Assembly (NCBI GenBank): GCA_905250885.1
Contig: CAJNOQ010000813.1
Span: 1 to 40,690 of the forward strand
DNA length: 40,690 bases
Reading direction: 5' to 3'
Source of the DNA: Didymodactylos carnosus
Taxonomy: Eukaryota > Rotifera > Eurotatoria > Philodinida > Philodinidae
The notes under the pieces are model-generated. The model had not been told where the DNA came from. It made no database searches and saw only the letters and a program-made list of their open reading frames with translations. The translations under genes were made by a program, and so were the position numbers. Shown here piece by piece: positions 23,254-40,690 of the stretch (positions within the stretch are counted from its first letter, which is position 1; every line of letters starts with the position of its first letter).

Positions 23254-24035
23254 AACCTAACTTCAAGATCTTGTGCCATTTCTTAACCCAACATCTTGGG
23301 TACAAGAACTTTCATTAGGGATGAATATATACCCCTAACCGTCAAACGAAAAGCTGATCAACCTTAAAAGAGTGTACCGAGTGGTATGAGTCGCACCGAC
23401 GTGTTGAGAATACCAAGTGGCTTCAAATTATACCGCAGCAACCGACCATATTTTGAGAATCGTGGTTTACCAGCGGTGTTTAATAAAAATGTTCGACATG
23501 GGATACACCGGTTTTAGATACATGAACTAAAATTCGTTTTATATCACAACCTTTGGTTAATGTGTATTGTCTTACAAAAGACCATATTCCAAACTAGAAG
23601 TCTGTTGTGCTCGGCAGAGATTGAAAAGTCTAAACACCAGTCACAGAAAACTAGAACTTTCATAACAGTTGTGTTAGGTACTCGGACGGTATTATATTTT
23701 AGAAAAAGTAGGGAAACGACTACGGTAGTTTTACTAACAGAGGTCGCTAGTAATCAAGACTTTGAAACAAGCTTTTTTCAGATTTGATTAAAACGTTATT
23801 CGTGATGTATGAGCGCAGGATGAAAGTGAAGAATGCAGTGAGATGATCGTGGCTTGTTCACAGCAAACTGATTTACAATTAAAGGGGAGTTGTCACACCG
23901 ACACGTTTGCAATGGTTACATATGAGAAATGAATGATAAAATACGTAACTTAGGCAAATTAATGATAAGAATAGTCAATTGATTTTTTGCAATCAACGTT
24001 GTGGGTTGGCATTAGAGTAAAAGAGCCAGAGAATT

Positions 24036-31929
<7,894 letters not shown>

Positions 31930-32067
31930 TTTTATTTATTTTTCTAGACTAAATCCTTCATTCATTTTATGTACCTTGTATTTTCGATCTTCTATTGTTG
32001 TCTAATATGTACTCTTTTTACGAATTCTTTTTTCCTTCGTTATATGCGTATCTCTCTTCTTTTTGAC

Positions 32068-32073
32068 AATAAA
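32068..32073 (+). other. Polyadenylation signal AATAAA for CFAP91
   Basis: AATAAA 139 nt after the CFAP91 stop codon; plausible mRNA 3' end, with a second AATAAA about 75 nt further on. Confidence 0.45.
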
Positions 32074-33386
32074 AGAATAAGGAAAGAAACATGGCAGGAT
32101 TTTTACTTATGTAGAACAGAGAAAAATTTCTTTTTGCTTGGTGGAATAAATAGATTAAAAATAAAACAGTCAATCTCATTGATTTTTGTAAATTATATAC
32201 ATTTTCATTTTCAAAATCAAAATCATGCATATAAATATTTAAATTTAGATACATTCGTTTAGATTTTAAAGTATGATGACGAATAAAGAAATTATTTCAA
32301 CGTTGCATAACAGTTTTCAGACGCAATAAAACATTCAGTCTAATGGCTTAACTGTCTCTTTCGGATCATAGCTCGCAAATTGAAGACAGGATATTTTCGT
32401 TTAATTTTTTAATAATAATTCCCATTTTTCTCGTATTTTTCACAAATAAGTTTCAATTTACCACAAAAGCAGAAGAGTTCGTGATATCCAACGAAAAAAA
32501 AAAGATAATTTCTCTATCTCTAAAAATTTAAAGCTAAAATCTTTTTTGCACATAATTAGTTCGACGTGTTTACAATTGTTCATTCAGAATCTCTTCATAT
32601 TCTGTAACACAGTAACAGAAAGGCATATGGGTAAAAATAAATTTTTGGATCTGCATCCAAAAATGTCCTCAGAAAAACAATGTTTCACTGGAATTGGAGT
32701 TGATCACTAAGAGATGTTTAATCTAAGCATTTATTAGAGATCAATCGCCTGGGCATTATAGATCTCGATTCCCAATATAGTGAATACAAAAAGCAAACAA
32801 GTAAGAGATGTTTCCTCAGTGGCTGAAACTTTAAGGTATATATATCAAACGGTGATTGAGTTAAGCACAACTGTTCTAGGAACCCCTATCAATATGATGC
32901 ATGCGACATACATAGAGGAACAGAAAAGTTTCTTCATGGAACTTTGTGTTTTTCACCTTAATAGTAAAGATGTGTTAGGTATCAGAATTTCCATTAGATG
33001 TGCACTAAAGGCGAACAAAATGTCATACCGTGTCATACACACCTATTGCATATTTTCGATGCAAAAGAGAAATTAAAACCGAACTTATTAGCTCTTGTGT
33101 GTTGATTTCGCTCGTGTCCTTCTTGAACCATATGATATTTTATTTTTTGTTTCAGTACAGAACAGGAAAGAGTAAAACAAAAAAAAAAACCTTTTTCCAT
33201 TTTTTTATTTTCTCTTTTTTTAATTCTCTTTGAAAGATAATGACTGTAATGTTGCTGTATCTTTTTTTCATTTACTCTGTAAATCACCCTTTTTATCATT
33301 TTTGAATACTCTTCATACTTTATGTCGACTTGTATATGCTGCTGTTTTTATTTTTTTCATCTTGTAAGCATTCGAAAATAATACAG

Positions 33387-33517
33387 AACTTTAAAATATA
33401 TCGAAGTGAATGAAGAAGAGAAGTATAATCAGGCCACGAACATTTGTGACAAAATTTTATACCAAAAGTTTCGACCTAGACATCAAAAATATTCTCTCGT
33501 ACCTATTTTAACCAAGG
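33387..33517 (+). other. Possible isolated exon or exon relic
   Basis: Between an acceptor (ATACAG) and a donor (GG|GTAAGA) lies one frame open for 43 codons with protein-like composition (contains VNEEEKYNQATNICDKILYQ, then a basic stretch and SLVPILTKG). An unrelated second open frame of ~72 codons without a start follows at about 33580-33800. I could not find partner exons with matching phase and do not recognise the family with confidence. It could be a relic or chance. Confidence 0.2.
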
Positions 33518-34969
33518 GTAAGAAAATTGCTTTGATCTAACACCAAAATAAACTTTTTCCATCTGACCCGAATCTGAAGTGCTTGGACTCCAACCACTAT
33601 CGATGTCGGATTCAGACGAAAAATAATATCAGTACTCTTTGTTCAGAAAACAAGTGTAGAATGTGCTAAAATGTTTTGGAAGCAATTCACGTGTGCACAC
33701 TTTATTCGTTATCTGATTCATCAAAATTTTATTGAAGATGACGCTAAAAATTTCATCAAAATCTTGAGAATATTTCATTTCATACCCGTCAGATTTTAAC
33801 TACAAACCTCGTTTACTCTTCAACATATGCCATATGTAAAATAGGAAATTAAATTTGATTATTTCCTGAATGATATGAAACTTACTTTCCAAGCTTACAT
33901 AAAAAGTTAGATTGTACAATACAAAACATCGTACTGTCTTAGTTGTAATCGATTCTAACTATATATAACTCACAGCTGATTTTATTTAATGAAAAGAATG
34001 AAAATAAAATGGCATCGTATAAGTCCTACATTCTTCTTTTTCTTTCTTACTCACGAAGAACTCAACCGAAAATAAACCCAGCGGCAGGTTTTGTCACATT
34101 CTATTGTTGACTACATTCTCAGCCGATTAAAAAAATACTTATGTCACAATTGTGTTATCAGAAAGAGTTATATATAAGACTCACTAGAATACACGATCTT
34201 GACATTGAGTAAATCTTTCACTCTACGGTATGTACTGTAATTTCAAGAGAATCAGACAGATTTGAGTTGTCACATGGGCGAGGAGTTATTGTCTACTGCG
34301 TTATTTCTGTTTTCTTATTCATACAGAAGTTATAGTAATTTTAGAGTATTTTCTACAAAAGAAACAGCACTTTAAATAGGTTGTTTATTTGTAGTAATTC
34401 ATATAAACTTCTTAGAGCATACAGATATTATAAGATAGTACAAAATGACATTGACGCAGTGGGTACAATGAAACTTAAGAACACAAAATACTGAAAGGTT
34501 TACCTTGTTCTACAAAAACGTATAACTCAAAGTGCGTATAATCACACGGCAGAAGGACAAAGTATGAGAACTTTTTGATATTACTACACTATTACATAGT
34601 TGTCTGAATGTTTTAATTTGAAATGAGGTAGGATATTCTGAAATAAAAGAGTCTTAGATTTATCTTGTATTGAAAACAAGAAAACTCCAAGGGCACTAGT
34701 AAGAACGTACTTAATTGTGTCAATAGTACTAGTTTGAAGTTAGAATCTCATGTATCAATTTACAAGGTGAAATTAGCCGGAATGTTTTAGAATCAGAGGG
34801 ATAAAAAGAATTTGTATTAGGCAGAGTGAGCAGTAATATCCCAATCCAATAACCTTTCTTTAAAGTGATCTATGGCGATCGATGAATTCATAAGATAAAG
34901 TACTATCAGAAAACTATATCGTCGAGTATTTCGATAGCTTCCATAGCTGACTGATTTTGATTAATATCC

Positions 34970-35240
34970 CTAGTGAAATTTCTTGTAACCAAGAGCTTGA
35001 CTTCTTGAGTTTTTTCAGTAAGATCGTGACACATGATCTCAGTAAGAAAACTTAAGAAATTCCAAGAACTCAAGATCTTGAACGTCCTGAAGTTTTTTGA
35101 GTTCTTGTACGAAGATCTTGTTAATTCTTGAATTACAGTTTTGTTTCACACTTTTCGTTACATATAACTGAGAAAAATTTTCATACTTAGAATAATTTCG
35201 AAATTTTTCCTTTCTTGAGCAAGATCGTTCAAGGATGAGC
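34970..35240. repeat. Third block of AAGATCTTG/TTGnnnnTTC-type degenerate units
   Basis: Units such as TTGAACGTCC, TTGTTAATTC and TTGTACGAAGATC recur with 10- and 13-bp steps. A hairpin with perfect 11-bp arms, CAAGAACTCAA (35063-35073) and TTGAGTTCTTG (35097-35107), sits in the middle. It resembles the 22.4-23.2 kb array in motif. It accounts for the minus-strand 128-codon open frame overlapping it, which is therefore probably not a gene. Confidence 0.45.
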
Positions 35241-37997
35241 GGATGACCACATATGATTGCATGTCTAATGATTATGGCTGCCATATAAGAGAGAAAATGT
35301 AAAAAAGTATCTGTTATAATACTCTGAAACATTCTGACGTGATTCACAAACGAACTGTTCTGCGGTTTCATCAGAAATATTATTAACAGAAGAGCACGCT
35401 TAGATTGCTGAAACATTGAAGCCATTTCTGTTCATCATGATGTGATGTTACACTTTGTGATGGAGCACAGGAATATAGTAAGAAACACGTTAAATAAGAT
35501 GGGAGAATCACTCTAGTCATTTTCCTTGGACTTGCCTGCTAGTTGACACCGGTCGATATCTCATACAGTAAGAAATTCCATCCCATTCTCAAATTTGCAA
35601 GTAGCAATAGGAATGAATACACAATGAGCAAAATATTAGTATTACTCAGTGTATGAACTTGTAGTACGTCTTATAAGTATTTTATTTAATTTGTTGAATG
35701 AGTGTATGCATATAACTAAAACTATACCGAAAAATGATTATCTTCTTCTCCTTTTAAAGAGTATAGCGTTGACCAACTAGTGTATTATAATGGTTTTCGA
35801 ACGATTTTGTACTACCTTTATATTTTTATGTGTGTTTTAGTGTGTGCTCTAGCCAAGAATAAAGAATAGAAAAAATCCGGTTGTACTTTTTTACATCACG
35901 TAGTATAATATTTTCTTTCTTTTCTTCTTAAGATATTTGTTAATTGAAAGCGTTTAACGTCTATTTTTTTCTTAGACTTCCATATACCAATGACATTACA
36001 AATACATTGTGAGTATCCTTTAAAGAGCCACAAGAACAAAATTTAAACTGTATACTAGTGTAGAGTTCGGCAATTTTTATGTACTGTATTTCATTAATCC
36101 CATATTACTTGTGTGAGATTTTTCATTGTTAATCTTGTTAATCACTTATAAAATTCAAAAGTAGTTGGATGAAGGCCTACTTAACCGAATACAAAACGGA
36201 GTTTTATTTTATCAGAATAAGAGAAGCATACATAGTTTTCATCGAATAGAGTTTTATATTGTTGTATCAAGTTTCGCTTTCACCCAAGGAGTGTACAGGG
36301 ATATTTTATTTTTATGCATAGATTAATTAAATACATGCTAAAGACACAAGCAAGAGATTTATTATGCAAATTTTCAAATCGTATGCGGTAGTATATACAG
36401 CGAAATGAGAAATATTCGGTACGGAAAAACACTTTTATTATCTTTTTTCGTTCCACTTTGAAATGCACTCTACGAACATTGTTGTCCTTTTTCTCGTTTG
36501 TTTGATTAAGGTAAACAGACTAGAACTGTAATATGGTTAAATGTTTTTTTATCTTTTACACATACTATTAGTACTGATTTTAATATTTTTAATCTATTAT
36601 AAATTCTAGAATAAAAAATCATCTACTTTCAGTGTATTAAATAGGAGACGTGACTGACCTACAGCTCAGAACAAACTTTCATTTCATCAACAACTAGAAA
36701 ACTTGACCATGTTTTTTTTTTGGTGATGCTATTACTATTTTACAGTTTTATGATGAAGGATATTGAGTAGCGAAATTAGAGACTCCGTATGAAAAAATTA
36801 ATATACGTTATAGTAAACTAATTTTTGTTCATATGATATGAATGAAGTTCTGTTTGATTCACTAAACGTGTCTTTTTTTCTTCTAATATATATAACTCGT
36901 GAATAATTCAATAGGTTTTCCATTGGCCTATACATATCAAGAGCTTTCATAGCTGAAGTTTTTTGTTCCATATGGATACATTTTGAGGAGGGTGTCTCCT
37001 TAATTTTATGTTATAGAGATGTAACGAAATAAGAAGAAAAAAAAAGTAGATGTCATAAAGTGTCACATTGCACAGATTAGTTGCTTGCTCTTCTCTTCTT
37101 GATGTACATATGTCATGCATACAAATCGCCTGTTATTGTCGTACATACAAAATATTGAATCACTCTCTCTTTTTTTTTTTTTCTTTACTGTTCATGCTTT
37201 GTACACCTACTCTTTCTGACTAATATATAATATTGCGTGAAGGATTGACATGGTTGTTTTCGTACAATTAGAGAACAGGTTTCATATGTTTAAAATCTAG
37301 CAAGTGTTATGTGTCTGGATTATTTATACTTAATATTCTCTAAATATCAGTATTTTTATATAAATCAAAATCTGTTAGATAACAGTTTACTTTTAGAAGA
37401 GTCTTTATGTTTGAAACATAATAATGAAAAACCATATGGTTTTTTTTTTTCTCTTCTTCATTTAATACAAACGATGACACCACTTCGGAATCTATCTGAC
37501 TAACCTATGTAAACAAAATTTTCCCGTTTTGTATAGTAACAGGTGGAAGGTGTAATATGCGGAAAGAAACATACCGTCTACAAACATCATATCGTTATCA
37601 TCTGGTCCGATGATTTGCTTACTAAAATTTACCGATTACTACTTTACCGATTAATTTACCGATCTACCTATTACTATAGATTTTTCGTTCTTAATTTTGA
37701 AAATGAATGCTGTATTTGTCCACGGTTATGTATCTAAAAAAGTGTTCTGTTTTTCATTTTTACATTATACAAAAATGATTGATTAACTTTGAAGGAAAGA
37801 CAGCTTATACTGCGTAAATGTAGCCATTTGTTCACTGTACATAAAAAAAGTATGTCTATCTAATTCTTAACAGTAGTGAAAATTAAGCGAGAATTGAATG
37901 TAAATTTATTACCGTATATATTTCAGTGATAATTTCAAATACTAAAAACATAAATAAATTTTTGTTTTTTGTTTCCTTTGTCTCATAGATTCTAGAT

Positions 37998-40442
37998 ATG
38001 ACTTTACACAAAAGTATGTCAGAAGAAGCACTTGAATTATTAAGAAAATTAGATGAAGAAAACAAGTAAAAATTTGTTTATTCAAAAATTTTATTGTAAT
38101 TAATATATTGATTTATAGGAAAATTGAAGAGGATTTGAAAGCAGCTGTTGTTCTTCCATGTCAAAATACACGTTCATCAGATTCTTCCAAACAGTTAACA
38201 AATGATATTAACAATCATTCCCGACAGAATTCAATCTCCAGTGATCTTAGTAATCTAACGTATGATGCGGAAGGTATGTAAAAAATGAAGTAAAAATTGT
38301 TTTCTTTCCAAAGGAATTTTCCTTTTTAATGTTTCTATCTCTTTTTTTAAAGGCATAATTTTCATGTTTTCAAAAGGAGATCTTTACACAAAAGCTTCAT
38401 TTTTTTATCAAAGGTTGATTTTGAGTTTTTTACAAATTTCTCTAAGCTTCACAAAAGAGAATTCTTAAAAATGACTATCGATGTCACTGTATGCTGGATC
38501 GAGTCTTTGCATGAATATGTAGATTTATAAAAGAACCCCTTCTCTCCAAAATAAAATGTAGCGCATGTCTGTGTGAACTTGTCTTCGAAGGTTATAAGCT
38601 CAAAGTCCTAAAATGCACTAGTGAATGAACACCGTGTTTTCTCGGTAGAAGTCTTGGCAATGGTGTTATTTCATAAGGTATATTTTTTTTTTCAAGAAAA
38701 TACATCATAGTTCGACGAATTTTTTTCTGTACAAGAGCTGAGATATACAGCTAAAAATCATTCGAAACAATTTTTCGTATGTCTTGCTTTTTTTTGTGCT
38801 TGTACGGGAAAAACTTCATTCCATTGCTAAGGAAAAAAAAAGCTGTTTTTATTTTTGAGTTTTTATTTGTTCTGTGTATCAATCAATTATGGAGACAAAA
38901 TACATTTCTCAATTTATTCTTAGTGGAAAGTGTTCATTTTGTCATTCAAAACAAATCTGAGAGCGGTAGCTGTTACCCGTTGTAAGAATAGTATACTTTA
39001 GCAACAGTACCGTTTTGCTTCATTCTATCCTTTAACTCCTATATGACTCAACATATCGACCTTACATTTATAGTACAGCAACATTTTGACAACGTAGACA
39101 TTTTTTTGTAACCTCATCTAATACAGTCTATCAAAATTTAAACAATAATTCAAGCATTTCTAATTTATTTTCATAAAATTCTGTTGTATTTATATTTTTT
39201 GCTTGAAGCAAATTATAAATCTATGTTTTGAATAATGTCATATTTTCGTAACATAGACGAGAAATATGATAAGAACTATTTTATTTTATTTAATATAATA
39301 TAATATTTTCTAAATAGTCAACGCCAGAAATTCAAAAAGAATCTTTTTTTCCTTCATATTATCAAATATTACGAAACAAAATCGATCTTAAATTTGCGTC
39401 AATGAACGTTAATATACTTGTGGCTAATATATCTGTATCTAAACGCTGCATATCTTTCTCTGAGAGATTAGAAAGTACTTCTGTTTTGTTTTTTTATCAC
39501 CAAAGACACTATCTAAAAAAAAAGAACATAGCTCTCACTAGGACACTTAGAATCGTCTACTTTTTGGGTTAGATTAGATAAACTAGAATGGATTTGATTT
39601 ACACGATCAATACATGTTTTTCAAACAACTTTTTTTCATCAGTTATTGAATTAATGAATGAGTCGTACGTATGTTTGTGTAATTTTTAATCTATTAGCTA
39701 GCGTTTTTTTGTATATAATTTACGGACATTTTTTCAAGCGTAACTTCATTTTTCATATTTATTGACAGTCTTACCGAAAATACAACTATAAATCATCAAC
39801 TTCTTTTCGTTTTTTCTCTCTCAAAATACTAAATGCCTTAAGAGTAAAAATCGTTAAATTTTAAAACGAGTGGTGGTGATTCAATAGACAACGTACCTTG
39901 TATTAGTTTACGAGAAAATTGAAGCGTAAAATGATCTTCATTGAAAATAGAAAAATTGTATGTTATTAAATTATTATTTGTAAAGTTACAATCGTAGATG
40001 TTTAAGTATACTTTATAAAATTTAAAAAATATATTCAGTGTATTTCTATGTTTTTCAATAGCCAATTCTGAATCAGAGTGGACACTATGGAATAAAATAT
40101 TAAACGATTGGTCAAATTATATTAGGAAAAAACCATTATGGATACGTGTACGTTTTAATTTATTCTACTGATTGATTTACTATTCTTCAATGTTTTGATA
40201 AATTTTTATTATTTTAGGATTCAATTCGCAAGGGTGTACCATTTCATTTTCGTCCATTGGTTTGGCAATATTTAGTCAAAGAAGATATATCAAATATAAA
40301 AGAAAAATATTCAGATTTTATGAAAATTTCATCACCGTGTGAAAAAGTTATCAGACGAGATATATCTCGAACATATCCTGAACACGATTTTTTTCGAGAA
40401 AAAGAAGGATTAGGACAAGAAAGTTTATTCAACATCATTAAA
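37998..40442 (+). CDS. EVI5-family TBC-domain Rab GTPase-activating protein, N-terminal exons (3' end outside window)
   Basis: EVI5 and EVI5L are Rab GAPs with an N-terminal TBC domain and a long coiled coil, acting in membrane traffic, recycling and cytokinesis. Exons 37989/37998-38065, 38119-38273, 40062-40147 and 40218-40442 (donor GTAGGT) give 178 codons, continuing beyond the window. Seen: SEEALELLRKLDEENKKIEE, a Ser/Asn-rich linker (NSISSDLSNL), then TLWNKILNDW and RKGVPFHFRPLVWQ, SPCEKVIRRDISRTYPEHDF and GLGQESLFNIIK, which are EVI5-type TBC sequence. The IxxDxxR motif (IRRDISR) with its Arg finger at about residue 154 is intact; the Gln finger lies beyond the window. The first listed exon starts at a good acceptor (37989), so an upstream exon exists; ATG 37998 may be the start or an internal Met. 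The 1.8-kb intron 38274-40061 shows nothing recognisable. Confidence 0.9.
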
Positions 40443-40690
40443 GTAGGTAGAAATATTTCTTCTTTAACTTTTAAAAAATTTTTTAAGTTAAATTTTATTC
40501 AAACCTTTTTACGGATATGTCATAAATGTGGCAAATTTTGCCTCTGTATTAGTTACTCCAGAAAGAAACTGACAGTTGCTGCCGTTTGACAGCTCACGAG
40601 GGAACCTCTCGAGGTGATTAAAAGTTTTTCGATTCAGACTATTTTCATCATGTAGGGAATAGTCAGTAGTGAAAAACCCCAAGTTGGTTT

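Larger units (their letters stand above)
20142..24035. promoter_or_regulatory. Divergent intergenic region between TMEM245 (-) and CFAP91 (+), loaded with repeats
   Basis: The two genes are transcribed away from each other, so their promoters must lie here, presumably at the two edges. 20142-20895 and 21089-21783 show nothing recognisable. Repeats at 20896-21088, 21784-21913, 21958-22397 and 22445-23253 are listed separately. 23254-24035 is the likely CFAP91 promoter and 5' UTR; no canonical TATA box was picked out. The open frames at 21911-22153 and 23560-23787 are chance frames. Confidence 0.45.
31930..37988. other. ~6-kb AT-rich region without a convincing gene
   Basis: CFAP91 3' UTR at the start (AATAAA at 32068-32073), then largely low-complexity, pyrimidine- and AT-rich DNA up to the first recognised EVI5-family exon. 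It probably also holds the promoter and 5' non-coding or first coding exons of that gene, which I could not identify. A possible stray exon (33387-33517) and an AAGATCTTG-type repeat block (34970-35240) are listed separately. Open frames such as 32780-33076 and the minus-strand 35039-35425 lack splice or family support. Confidence 0.45.

Noticed and set aside
32780-33076. 98-codon plus-strand open frame
   Set aside because: Opens at GTG, has no recognised domain and no splice partners; not enough to call a gene.
35039-35425. 128-codon minus-strand open frame, the longest in the 6-kb gene-free region
   Set aside because: Part of it is the AAGATCTTG/TTGAGTTCTTG repeat read in one frame, it has no recognisable domain or splice context, and its composition is not protein-like throughout.

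Overview
The window is a piece of an intron-rich, AT-rich animal nuclear genome. All the genes are spliced with GT/AG introns. One of them, CFAP91, is an axonemal protein, so the animal makes motile cilia or flagella. The many short phase-mixed introns, compact spacing, AT-rich intergenic DNA and many short terminal-inverted-repeat (TIR) insertions would fit a small invertebrate such as a bdelloid rotifer. That taxon is an inference and was not tested.

Layout from left to right. (i) 553-2417 (+): the last five coding exons of an alpha-carbonic anhydrase whose 5' end lies off the window. Its introns carry foldback elements, one nested in another. (ii) 3348-8681 (+): a four-exon gene for a ~1234-residue low-complexity, proline-rich protein I do not recognise, with five YxN motifs and SH3-type proline motifs. 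(iii) 10632-11186 (-): a five-exon gene for a 107-residue single-pass membrane protein, reconstructed by joining exons of 13, 102, 82, 53 and 74 nt. (iv) 14276-20141 (-): a complete nine-exon TMEM245 homologue (about 954 aa). (v) 20142-24035: the spacer between two divergent genes, filled with repeats: a short TA-flanked MITE, a stray duplicate of part of a TMEM245 exon, a long imperfect hairpin, and an ~0.8 kb element made of degenerate 10-bp units. (vi) 24036-31929 (+): a complete 17-exon CFAP91 (MAATS1) homologue (817 aa). (vii) 31930-37988: about 6 kb with no convincing gene. (viii) 37998-40442 (+): the first exons of an EVI5-family TBC-domain Rab GTPase-activating protein, continuing past the right edge.

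The genes do not form a pathway. They are ordinary housekeeping or ciliary animal genes. What is unusual is the non-coding DNA: at least five separate TIR or foldback elements, three of them with recognisable target-site duplications (8 bp, 6 bp, TA or 5 bp), and at least three arrays of degenerate units spaced mostly 10 and 13 bp, close to one DNA helical turn. No rRNA, tRNA, CRISPR, operon or bacterial-type feature was found. Exon coordinates were read by eye from splice sites and reading-frame continuity. No similarity search was run; family names rest on recognised sequence signatures.
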